A program made the translations under genes and the position numbers. From positions 1,302,001 to 1,366,000 of the forward strand of contig NZ_CP014595.1 in NCBI RefSeq assembly GCF_001687105.1: a stretch of DNA of 64,000 nucleotides. Reading direction: 5' to 3'. Within the stretch, counting starts at the first letter, position 1; each line of letters begins with the position of its first letter. This DNA is from Salipiger sp. CCB-MM3. Lineage in GTDB: Bacteria; Pseudomonadota; Alphaproteobacteria; Rhodobacterales; Rhodobacteraceae. This document shows positions 57,278 through 64,000 of this stretch, piece by piece. The notes beneath the pieces are model-generated. The model searched no databases, had not been told where the DNA came from, and saw nothing but the letters and a program-made list of their open reading frames with translations.

Positions 57278-57557
57278 GAAACCAAAGCTCCTGACCGTCC
57301 GGTTGGTTGCCCCTGCATACTCGTCGGCACCGCGTATCACAAGCGGTCAATCCCGGGCCCGCCAAAGCCCGCTCCGGCACCGGCAGCGCCTTGAAAGGTC
57401 CGTGATATTTTTGTGGCAATTGCGCATCACTGATTTGCTTGATGGGGCCCTGCCCGCACCTGCGGGTTGCCAGGTCGGCCAGCCAAAGCGCATAGAAGCT
57501 CCCATCAAGGCCGGGCTACCCGGATTGGTACGTGCCTTAGAACACATGAGGGAAACA
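57278..57557. promoter_or_regulatory. Divergent region between DUF3576 and porin
   Basis: A 280-base gap with an AT-richer stretch around 57405-57445 that should hold the porin promoter. No gene is supported in it. Confidence 0.4.
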
Positions 57558-58538
57558 ATGAAAAAGATTCTGTTTGCTTCCACCGCGCTGGTTGCAACCG
57601 CAGGCGTCGCCGCGGCAGAAGTCACGATCTCGGGCTACGCCGAGATGGGTATCTACAACCCGGGTGAGACCACCGACCAGGCGAACGACGAAGCTCAGTT
57701 CTTCACCGACATCGACCTGACCTTCACCATGTCCGGCGAAGCCGACAACGGCCTGGTCTTCGGTGCGAACATCGACCTCGACGAAGCCGACAACCCCTTC
57801 TCGGACCCGTGGGATCAGGGCGGTGAAGCTCTGTTCGTGTCCTACGGCGGCGCAACCCTGACCATGGGCGACACCGACTCGGCATACGACAAAACCGTTC
57901 CCGAGATGAACCTCGGCGGCGCAGGCTCGCTGGCTGACGACGAAACCATCCACGCTGGTTTCAACGACGGCGCAGAGTTCGACGGCGGCGTGAACGGCTC
58001 CGACGGTCAGATCGCTCGTTTCGACTACGCTTACGACGCGTTCACCTTCTCGGTGTCGGCTGAGCAGATCGCAGACGGCTCGAAGCCGGAAGACGTTGGC
58101 CGCGCAGACTCCGGCGAGACCCTGTGGTCGGCAGGCGTTGGCTACTCGGCAGAACTGTCGGGTGTCGACCTCTCCGCAGGCCTCGGCTACCTGAAGCTCG
58201 ACGAGTGGGCCGAAGTGTGGGGCCTCGGCGTCACCGCAGGCTTCGCAGGCGGCTTTGAAGTTGGCGCGACCTACAGCGACATCGACGGCGAAGACGGCTT
58301 CGTTGACGATGGCGAGCACTGGGGCCTCGGCTTCGGCTACTCGATGAACGCCTTCTCGATCGGCGTGAACTACGGCAAGTACGACTGGGACGACGCTGGC
58401 GAAGCAGAAGGCTACGGCCTGGCAGCCAACTACGATCTGGGCGGCGGTCTCGTTGCACAGCTCGGCTACGGCTACAGCGAATTCACCGACGGCTCGGACG
58501 ACGACACCTGGTCGCTCGGCCTGGCAATGTCCTTCTAA
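57558..58538 (+). CDS. Outer-membrane porin (Rhodobacter-type)
   Basis: A 326-residue protein with a signal peptide (MKKILFASTALVATAGVAAA) and a 16-strand-type beta-barrel of alternating hydrophobic residues ending in Phe (LGLAMSF), the assembly signal. EVTISGYAEMGIYN at the mature start is typical of Rhodobacter-type porins. Many Asp/Glu residues suggest a cation-tolerant pore. Codon choice differs from neighbours (many GCA and GCT alanines), as in highly expressed genes. AGGG precedes the ATG, and an exceptionally stable terminator follows. Confidence 0.9.
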   Translation: MKKILFASTALVATAGVAAAEVTISGYAEMGIYNPGETTDQANDEAQFFTDIDLTFTMSGEADNGLVFGANIDLDEADNPFSDPWDQGGEALFVSYGGATLTMGDTDSAYDKTVPEMNLGGAGSLADDETIHAGFNDGAEFDGGVNGSDGQIARFDYAYDAFTFSVSAEQIADGSKPEDVGRADSGETLWSAGVGYSAELSGVDLSAGLGYLKLDEWAEVWGLGVTAGFAGGFEVGATYSDIDGEDGFVDDGEHWGLGFGYSMNAFSIGVNYGKYDWDDAGEAEGYGLAANYDLGGGLVAQLGYGYSEFTDGSDDDTWSLGLAMSF

Positions 58539-58564
58539 TCTCTCCTGAGATTAGTCTGATAGGG

Positions 58565-58596
58565 AAGAGCGGGCTTCGGCCCGCTCTTTTCTTTTG
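58565..58596 (+). terminator. Intrinsic terminator after the porin gene
   Basis: A 10-bp perfect stem (AAGAGCGGGC with GCCCGCTCTT) with a TTCG loop is followed by TTCTTTT. Confidence 0.92.
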
Positions 58597-58647
58597 CGCC
58601 TGCACCGGGCAGAACGGGCGCAGCGCATCTGAAGACGAGACATCCCC

Positions 58648-60114
58648 ATGCTGCCACTCTCGGCCGCGCGTACGGCCAGCCTGCTGAACTCGGTCCGCCC
58701 CGCCCTTGCCAAAGGCAAATTCGGCGAGGCCCGCGCAGCGCTGGAACAGGTGCTGGCCTTGGAACCGCGCCGCGGCGATCTCGCCTTCCAACTGGCTCAA
58801 ATCTGCTATCAGCAGGGCGACCGCGACGCCTGTCTCACCCATCTCGACCGAGCCGTCGAGCTTGCGCCCGATCAGCCTCAGGTCACCGCCCTTGCGGTCG
58901 AGCGCTACCGCGCCCTCGGCCGCCCCGAGCAGGCCCTCGCAGCCTATGACCGGCAGATCGCGGCTGACCCCAAGGCGATCAAGCCGCGCGCGGACAAGGC
59001 CCACTACCTGCAGCTCCTGGGGCGGTTCGACGAGGCCGAGACGATCTTTCGCGCGTTGATCAAGCGCCACCCCAATGCCGCCGAGCTTTACCGGATCTTC
59101 CTTGCCAGCAAGAAACTGAACCAGGGCGATCCGCTGCTGCGGGCCATGGAAAAGCTCTGGGCCCGCAGCGATTTGCCGGACGCGCAGCGGATGCATCTGG
59201 GCTTTGCGCTGGCCAAGGCGATGGAAGAGACCGGCCAGACCGCCAAGGTCTTTGGCTACCTGCGCCGCGCCAACGCGCTGCAGGCCAAGGCCGCGCCCTT
59301 CGACAGCGCCGCGCAGGCCCGCGAGTTCGCCGCCGTGCGCGCCGCGCAGGAGGGGCTCGCGCCCGGCGCGCCCGCCGAGCCGGACCTGCGCCCGGTCTTC
59401 GTCACCGGCATGCCGCGCTCGGGCACGACGCTGGTCGAGCGCATTCTCGGCGCCCATCCCGAGGTGACGGCGGGCGGCGAGCTTGGCCACGCGCTGAAGC
59501 TGGCCTATGGGCATTTCGGTGCCGGCGAGCAGATGCGCCGCCTCGCCGACGAGCCCCCCGCCCGCGTTGCCGCCTTTGCCGAGCAATACCTGCGCCTCGC
59601 CGCGCGCGACAGCGGCCGCCGGAGCGGCGTGATCACCGACAAGTCGATCCTGTGCCACCTGATCTTCGGGCTGCTCGACCACGCGCTGCCCGGCGCGCGC
59701 ATCGTGGTGGTGCAGCGCGATCCCCGCGACATCGCCCTGTCGATCTACAAGAACCATTTCGCCACCGGCAGCCACCGCTACGCCAATGACCTGCCGCTGA
59801 TCGCCACCGCGATCCAACGCTTCCGCGCCAATGTCGCCCATTGGAAAGACGCGCTGTCCGGGCGCATCCACGAGATTCGCTATGAAGATCTGGTCGCCGA
59901 TCCCGAGCCGCACACCCGCGCGCTGGTGACGGCTGCGGGTCTGCAATGGGATGAGGCCTGCCTGTCGTCGCATGAGGCGTCCGGACAGGTGAAAACGCTC
60001 AGCGTCAGCCAGGCGCGGCAGCCGATCTATCGCGGCTCGGCGCAGGCGTGGAAGAAATACGAAACCGAACTGGCGCCTTTCATCGAGGCCTGGGGAGAGG
60101 AACCATGGGACTGA
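58648..60114 (+). CDS. Tetratricopeptide-repeat sulfotransferase family protein
   Basis: A 488-residue protein. Residues 1 to about 230 are TPR-like helical repeats (for example FGEARAALEQVLALEPRRGD and GRPEQALAAYDRQIAADPKA). The C-terminal sulfotransferase domain has the PAPS 5'-phosphosulfate loop PRSGTT at 256-261 and the 3'-phosphate region IVVVQRDPRDIALSIYKN near 355-372. It transfers sulfate from PAPS to a sugar, lipid or protein; TPR-sulfotransferases are common in marine bacteria with sulfated surface glycans. It overlaps the YggS gene by ten bases. Confidence 0.87.
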   Translation: MLPLSAARTASLLNSVRPALAKGKFGEARAALEQVLALEPRRGDLAFQLAQICYQQGDRDACLTHLDRAVELAPDQPQVTALAVERYRALGRPEQALAAYDRQIAADPKAIKPRADKAHYLQLLGRFDEAETIFRALIKRHPNAAELYRIFLASKKLNQGDPLLRAMEKLWARSDLPDAQRMHLGFALAKAMEETGQTAKVFGYLRRANALQAKAAPFDSAAQAREFAAVRAAQEGLAPGAPAEPDLRPVFVTGMPRSGTTLVERILGAHPEVTAGGELGHALKLAYGHFGAGEQMRRLADEPPARVAAFAEQYLRLAARDSGRRSGVITDKSILCHLIFGLLDHALPGARIVVVQRDPRDIALSIYKNHFATGSHRYANDLPLIATAIQRFRANVAHWKDALSGRIHEIRYEDLVADPEPHTRALVTAAGLQWDEACLSSHEASGQVKTLSVSQARQPIYRGSAQAWKKYETELAPFIEAWGEEPWD

Positions 60115-60758
60115 ACGACATCAAGACCCGCATCGCCAAAGCCGAGCGCGACGCAGGCAGAGCCCCCGGCTCGGCGCAGCTGATCGCGGTCAGCAAGGTG
60201 CAACCGAACGCGCGCGTCGAGGCGGTGCTGGAAGAGGGCCACCGGCTCTTCGGCGAGAACAAAGTGCAGGAAGCCGCAGGCAAATGGCCCGCCTTCCAAG
60301 AGCGTTTTCCGGACGCCAAGGTGCATCTCATCGGCCCGCTGCAGAGCAACAAGGCGCGGCAGGCGATGCAGCTTTTCTCGGCGATCCACTCGCTGGACCG
60401 GCCCAAGCTCGCCACCACGCTGGCGCGGCTCGCGCAGGAACTGGGCAGCTGTCCCGATCTCTTCGTGCAGGTGAACACCGGCGAGGAAGAGCAAAAGGCC
60501 GGCATCCTGCCCGCCGAGGCCGACGCCTTCATCAAAGAGGTGCGCGATCTCGATCTGCCGCTGAAGGGGCTGATGTGCATCCCCCCGGTCGATGAGACGC
60601 CGAGCCTGCATTTCGCCCTTCTGGCCAAGATCGCCGAACGCAACGGGCTCGACGGGCTGTCGATGGGCATGAGCTCGGATTTCGAGCAGGCGATCGCACT
60701 TGGCGCTACCCATGTGCGCGTAGGCTCGGCGATCTTCGGCGAACGCGACTACAGCTGA
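60105..60758 (+). CDS. YggS family PLP homeostasis protein
   Basis: A 217-residue single-domain PLP-binding protein (alanine-racemase fold). Lys31 in IAVSKVQPNA binds PLP; FGENKVQE near residue 49, HLIGPLQSNKA near 76 and GLSMGMSSDFEQAIALGATHVRVGSAIFG near 184-212 are the YggS signature. It buffers PLP and affects amino-acid pools rather than catalysing a known reaction. The ATG at 60105 has GGAGAGGAA upstream and lies within the end of the sulfotransferase gene. Confidence 0.92.
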   Translation: MGLNDIKTRIAKAERDAGRAPGSAQLIAVSKVQPNARVEAVLEEGHRLFGENKVQEAAGKWPAFQERFPDAKVHLIGPLQSNKARQAMQLFSAIHSLDRPKLATTLARLAQELGSCPDLFVQVNTGEEEQKAGILPAEADAFIKEVRDLDLPLKGLMCIPPVDETPSLHFALLAKIAERNGLDGLSMGMSSDFEQAIALGATHVRVGSAIFGERDYS

Positions 60759-60807
60759 GCCCCTGCCCGGCGCCGCCATGGCTCCGGTGGACGGCCTGCC
60801 TCCGTCG

Positions 60808-60902
60808 GGGATATTTGAACCAAGAGGAAGCAAGGCGTCTTCCTCTTGGCGAAAATATCCCGGGGGGTGAGGCGCCTCGCGCCGAGGGGGGCAGCGCCCC
60901 CC
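60808..60902. repeat. Inverted pair of dispersed repeats
   Basis: A plus-oriented core GATATTTGAACCAAGAGGAA (60810-60829) faces a minus-oriented copy (TTCCTCTTGGCGAAAATATC, 60840-60859) across about 9 bases. The second copy continues into its hairpin GGGGGGC-AGC-GCCCCCC (60886-60902). The two cores can fold into one long hairpin upstream of the MocR-type gene. Confidence 0.8.
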
Positions 60903-60944
60903 CTGCCGCCTTTCCGCCCCGGCGCAGCCAGAGGAGATGTCGCC

Positions 60945-62414
60945 ATGGCAATCCCAGTCGAGACCTTCTTCCTGCGCCCCGACGGGCAGGGCACGCTGCA
61001 GGCACGCATTCAGCAGATGGTGGCCGAGGGCGTGCTTTCAGGCCGCTTCCGGCGCGGCGAAAAGCTGCCCTCGACCCGCAAGCTGGCGGCGCATCTCGGG
61101 GTCAGCCGGATCACCGTGGCGCTGGCCTATACCGAACTTCTGGCCTCGGACTATCTCACGTCGCGCGACCGCTCGGGCTATTACATCTCGGAGGGCGCGC
61201 CAGAGCCGCCGGACTTCCCCGAGACGCCGCGCGCCGAGCGCGTCGACTGGCAGCGCGCCATGGGGCGGCGTTTCGCCGCCGGTGCGGTGCCCGAGCGGCC
61301 CGCCGACTGGGCGAGCTACCGCTATCCCTTCATCTACGGTCAGGCCGATCCAAAGCTCTTCGATCACGCAAACTGGAGACTCTGCGCGGTGCAGGCGCTG
61401 GGGGCGCGGGACTTCGGCGCGCTGACGCAGGATTACTATGACCGCGACGATCCGCAGCTGGTGGAATTCCTCGCCCGTCAGACCCTGCCCCGGCGCGGCA
61501 TTCAGGCCCGCCCCGAAGAGATCCTGATCACCCTGGGCGCGCAGAACGCGCTGTGGCTGGCCAGCCAGATCCTGCTCAGCCCCGAGCGCCGCGCCACGGT
61601 CGAAGACCCCTGTTATCCGGCGCTGCGCGTGCTGCTTGATCAGACCGGCTGCGCCCGCAGCGCGATTGCCGTGGACAGCGAAGGCCTGCCGCCCGAGGCG
61701 GTGCCCGAGGGCACCGATGTGATCTTCACCACACCCAGCCACCAATGCCCCAGCGGCGCCACGCTGCCGCTGGCGCGGCGGCGCGCGCTGCTGGAGCGGG
61801 CGCGCGATCTGGGCGCGGTGGTTGTCGAGGACGACTATGAGTTCGAGATGGCCTATCTGCAGCCGCCCACACCGGCGCTCAAGAGCCTCGATGGCGATGG
61901 CCGGGTGGTCTATGTGGGCAGCTTTTCGAAGTCGCTCTTTCCCGGTCTCCGGCTGGGGTATCTCGTCGGCGCCGAGCCCTTCATCCGCGAGGCACGCGCT
62001 CTGCGCGCCTCGGTGCTGCGCCACCCGCCCGGCCACATCCAGCGCACCGCCGCGCATTTCCTGAGCCTTGGTCACTATGACAGCCTCGTGCGGCGAATCG
62101 GACGCGCGCTTGGCGAAAGGCGGCAGGTGATGGAGGCCGAGATCGCCCGCAACGGGCTGGAGATCGCGGGCGTCGCGGCGCATGGCGGCTCGTCGTTCTG
62201 GATGCGCGCGCCGCGCGGCGTCGATACCAAAGCGCTCGCCGCCGAGCTGCAGCGCGAGAGCGTTCTCATCGAGCCCGGCGCGCCGTTCTTCCAGAGCCCG
62301 GATGCGCCGCGAAACTTCTATAGATTAGGCTATAGCTCGATCCCGTCGGAGCGCATCGCGCCGGGGCTGCAGCGCATTGCACAGGCGCTTGCACGTCCCC
62401 GCAGGGAGGGCTAG
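60945..62414 (+). CDS. MocR/PdxR-family transcriptional regulator (GntR HTH plus aminotransferase domain)
   Basis: A 489-residue protein. A GntR-type winged helix occupies residues 1-75 (GVLSGRFRRGEKLPSTRKLA, HLGVSRITVALAYTELLASDYL), and a fold-type I aminotransferase domain occupies about 110-485 with the PLP lysine in YVGSFSKSLFPGLRLGYL near 325. MocR proteins sense amino acids or vitamin B6 as external aldimines. The target is unclear; YggS (PLP homeostasis) lies upstream, making a PdxR-like role plausible. The ATG at 60945 has GAGGAG upstream. An earlier in-frame start would read through the repeat and is rejected. Confidence 0.88.
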   Translation: MAIPVETFFLRPDGQGTLQARIQQMVAEGVLSGRFRRGEKLPSTRKLAAHLGVSRITVALAYTELLASDYLTSRDRSGYYISEGAPEPPDFPETPRAERVDWQRAMGRRFAAGAVPERPADWASYRYPFIYGQADPKLFDHANWRLCAVQALGARDFGALTQDYYDRDDPQLVEFLARQTLPRRGIQARPEEILITLGAQNALWLASQILLSPERRATVEDPCYPALRVLLDQTGCARSAIAVDSEGLPPEAVPEGTDVIFTTPSHQCPSGATLPLARRRALLERARDLGAVVVEDDYEFEMAYLQPPTPALKSLDGDGRVVYVGSFSKSLFPGLRLGYLVGAEPFIREARALRASVLRHPPGHIQRTAAHFLSLGHYDSLVRRIGRALGERRQVMEAEIARNGLEIAGVAAHGGSSFWMRAPRGVDTKALAAELQRESVLIEPGAPFFQSPDAPRNFYRLGYSSIPSERIAPGLQRIAQALARPRREG

Positions 62415-62425
62415 GGCTTTGCCCC

Positions 62426-63358
62426 ATGCGGACCATTCGTGATTACCAGTTCACCGAGCCCCGGGACCGGGGTGCCAGCGTCGCCATCGGCAATTTCGAT
62501 GGCGTGCATCTTGGCCACCGCGCGGTGATCGAAATGGCCCGCGAGAAGGGCAATGGCGCGCCCTTCGGCGTGCTCACCTTCGAGCCGCACCCGCGCGAGT
62601 TCTTCGCCCCCGATGCCCCGCCGTTCCGGCTGATGTCGGCCAAGGCGCGGGCCTCGCGGCTGGAGAAACTGGGTGTTGAGCGGCTGTTTGAGCTGAATTT
62701 CAACGCCGCGCTGGCCGCGCTAACCCCCGAAGAGTTCGCCCGCGACGTGCTCACCGAGGGTCTGGGTCTGAGCCATGTGGTGGTGGGGGCCGATTTCTGC
62801 TTTGGGAAACACCGCAAGGGCAAGGTGAGCGACCTGCAGCGTTTCGGTGCCGCGATGGGCTTTGGCGTGACCGTGGCCGAGATTCTGGATCAGGACGGCG
62901 CGCAGATCAGTTCCACCGCGATCCGCAAGGCGCTGACCGAGGGCGACCCGCGGTCGGCGGCGGCGCAGCTTGGTCACTGGCACCGGATCGAGGGCGAGGT
63001 CGGCGGCGGCCAGCAGCTGGGCCGCAAGCTGGGCTACCCCACGGCCAATATGTCGATTGACGGGCTGCACCCGCCGCGCTTCGGCGTCTATGCGGTGCTG
63101 GTCGATGTGCTCGACGGGCCGCATAAGGGCAGCTACCACGGCGCCGCCTCGCTGGGCGTGCGGCCTATGTTCGGCGTCAACAGCGCCAACCTCGAAACCT
63201 TCCTCTTCGATTTTTCCGGCGATCTTTACGGCGCGACCCTCTCGGTCGGTCTGGTCGAGTTCCTGCGCCCCGAGTTGAAGTTCGACGGGCTCGACGCGCT
63301 GGTGGCGCAGATGGATCTCGACTGCGCCGAGGCGCGGCGCATTCTGGAGGCGCTATGA
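62426..63358 (+). CDS. ribF: Bifunctional riboflavin kinase/FAD synthetase
   Basis: A 310-residue enzyme. The N-terminal nucleotidyltransferase has NFDGVHLGHRAVI near residues 23-35 and the ISSTAIR motif near 160. The C-terminal riboflavin-kinase domain has LGRKLGYPTANM near 196-207 and GAASLGVRPMFG near 240. It makes FMN and FAD from riboflavin; ETF and several flavoproteins in the window need its product. It starts 11 bases after the MocR-type gene and overlaps the YcgN gene by four bases (ATGA). Confidence 0.95.
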   Translation: MRTIRDYQFTEPRDRGASVAIGNFDGVHLGHRAVIEMAREKGNGAPFGVLTFEPHPREFFAPDAPPFRLMSAKARASRLEKLGVERLFELNFNAALAALTPEEFARDVLTEGLGLSHVVVGADFCFGKHRKGKVSDLQRFGAAMGFGVTVAEILDQDGAQISSTAIRKALTEGDPRSAAAQLGHWHRIEGEVGGGQQLGRKLGYPTANMSIDGLHPPRFGVYAVLVDVLDGPHKGSYHGAASLGVRPMFGVNSANLETFLFDFSGDLYGATLSVGLVEFLRPELKFDGLDALVAQMDLDCAEARRILEAL

Positions 63359-63825
63359 GCGACCCGATCGACCGCAAGGGCCTCGCGCCGCGCTTCTGGG
63401 AAAGCAAACCGCTGAGCAAACTCAGCGAGGCCGAATGGGAAGCGCTCTGCGACGGCTGCGGCAAATGCTGCCTCAACAAGCTCGAGGACGAAGAAACCGG
63501 CGAGGTCGCGCTGACCTGTGTCGCCTGCCGTCTGCTCGACGATTCCAGCTGCCGTTGTTCACAATATGAAATCCGGCACCAGTTCGTGCCCGAATGCATC
63601 GTCCTGCGTCCCGACAATATCGACGAACACGCCTATTGGATGCCCCAGACCTGCGCCTACCGGCTGCTCTGGGAAGGGCGTCCGCTCTATGACTGGCACC
63701 CGCTGATCTCGGGCGATCCCGAGACGGTGCATGCCGCTGGCGTGTCGATGCGGGGCCGGACCGTCCCCGAGTTCGAGGTCGGCGAGGACGATTGGGAAGA
63801 CCACATTATCGAGGAGCCCACCTGA
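63355..63825 (+). CDS. YcgN family cysteine cluster protein (UPF0260)
   Basis: A 156-residue protein with the conserved Cys pattern CDGCGKCCLNKLED near residues 36-49, CVACRLLD, CRCSQYEIR and later PECIVLRP and TCAYRL. The cysteines probably bind a metal or Fe-S cluster; function is not established. It is coupled to ribF and followed directly by a threonine-aldolase-like gene. Confidence 0.9.
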   Translation: MSDPIDRKGLAPRFWESKPLSKLSEAEWEALCDGCGKCCLNKLEDEETGEVALTCVACRLLDDSSCRCSQYEIRHQFVPECIVLRPDNIDEHAYWMPQTCAYRLLWEGRPLYDWHPLISGDPETVHAAGVSMRGRTVPEFEVGEDDWEDHIIEEPT

Positions 63826-64000
63826 ATGTTCTTTGCCTCCGACAATTCCGGCCCCGTTCCTCCGCAGGTGCTGGACGCGCTGACCCGCGCCAACACCGGC
63901 CATACGCTGGGCTACGGAGCCGACGTGCTGTCGATGCAGGTCGCCGAACGCATCCGCACGCTTTTCGAGGCGCCCTCGGCGGCGGTCTATCTGGTGCCCA
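63826..64000 (+). CDS. Threonine aldolase-like (beta-eliminating lyase) protein, 5' part
   Basis: The first 58 residues of a gene cut by the window end. MFFASDNSGPVPPQVLDAL and the block NTGHTLGYGADVLSMQVAERI match the start of low-specificity L-threonine aldolases, PLP enzymes that split L-threonine into glycine and acetaldehyde. The PLP lysine lies beyond the window. The ATG follows the YcgN stop directly (TGAATG). Confidence 0.8.
   Translation, partial: MFFASDNSGPVPPQVLDALTRANTGHTLGYGADVLSMQVAERIRTLFEAPSAAVYLVP

Noticed and set aside
60846..60944. Upstream start for the MocR-type gene within the repeat (MAKISRG)
   Set aside because: The residues are read from the repeat and a good ribosome binding site precedes the ATG at 60945, where homology begins.

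Overview
The window is about 64 kb of GC-rich chromosome from an alphaproteobacterium, most likely a marine Rhodobacteraceae (Roseobacter group). This rests on family-level recognition, not on a database search: ChvG/ChvI next to ATP-type pckA, a chvIG-hprK-rapZ-EIIA-HPr cluster, class I phaC with a phasin, and the DUF3576/leuS/lptE/holA, DUF1244/N-formylglutamate amidohydrolase/pyk and rpmI/rplT/pheS neighbourhoods. I see no phage, plasmid, transposase, CRISPR array, tRNA or rRNA. The content is mostly core chromosome with a few accessory segments.

Layout. 0-4.2 kb: 3' end of parC, etfBA and an FMN reductase, each followed by a clear intrinsic terminator. 4.2-9.5 kb: a surface-polysaccharide segment (KpsE-like and KpsT-like capsule export proteins, diverging from a NodU-type carbamoyltransferase and a polysaccharide deacetylase). 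9.5-11 kb: a uracil-DNA-glycosylase-like protein and an SseB-family protein. 11-18 kb, minus strand: a peptide-type ABC importer (two permeases and a fused double ATPase, no binding protein), an aldehyde dehydrogenase, an SDR dehydrogenase and a P1-family aminopeptidase. 18-23 kb: Nudix, an orphan phnM-like gene, purEK, L-lactate dehydrogenase, YbjN. 23.5-31.5 kb: pckA diverging from chvI-chvG-hprK-rapZ-EIIA-HPr-acyltransferase, a carbon, envelope and PTS regulatory block. 31.6-36.4 kb: 3-hydroxybutyryl-CoA dehydrogenase, a DUF6473-like protein, PHA synthase and a phasin with a long Ala/Lys/Pro-rich tail. 36.4-45.5 kb: a polyamine uptake and catabolism operon, a divergent LuxR-type regulator, a GST and a Rieske oxygenase. 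45.6-51 kb: DUF1244, N-formylglutamate amidohydrolase, pyruvate kinase, L35, L20, pheS, YrhK. 51-57.3 kb: holA-lptE-leuS, a glycosyltransferase and a DUF3576 lipoprotein. 57.5-64 kb: porin, TPR-sulfotransferase, YggS, a MocR-type regulator, ribF, YcgN and the 5' end of a threonine-aldolase-like gene.

How the parts connect. pckA (gluconeogenesis) and pyk (glycolysis) both carry upstream copies of a LacI-family-like operator (three helically phased copies before pckA/chvI, one before pyk), so one central-carbon regulator may control both. The ChvGI and PTS genes beside pckA fit that picture. The polyamine genes form one minus-strand unit whose upstream region has a perfect 16-bp palindrome shared with the divergent LuxR gene. 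etfBA, the 3-hydroxybutyryl-CoA dehydrogenase and phaC/phasin together point to a fatty-acid and PHB economy.

The most unusual sequence-level signals are: a dispersed intergenic repeat (GC hairpin plus a core around GATATTTTCGCCAAGAGG), one copy of which supplies the start codon region of an ABC ATPase; a 134-bp palindromic element between two polyamine permease genes; two adjacent perfect palindromes before phaC; and the LacI-like operators. I did not find a gene cluster that I can defend as a wholly new system.
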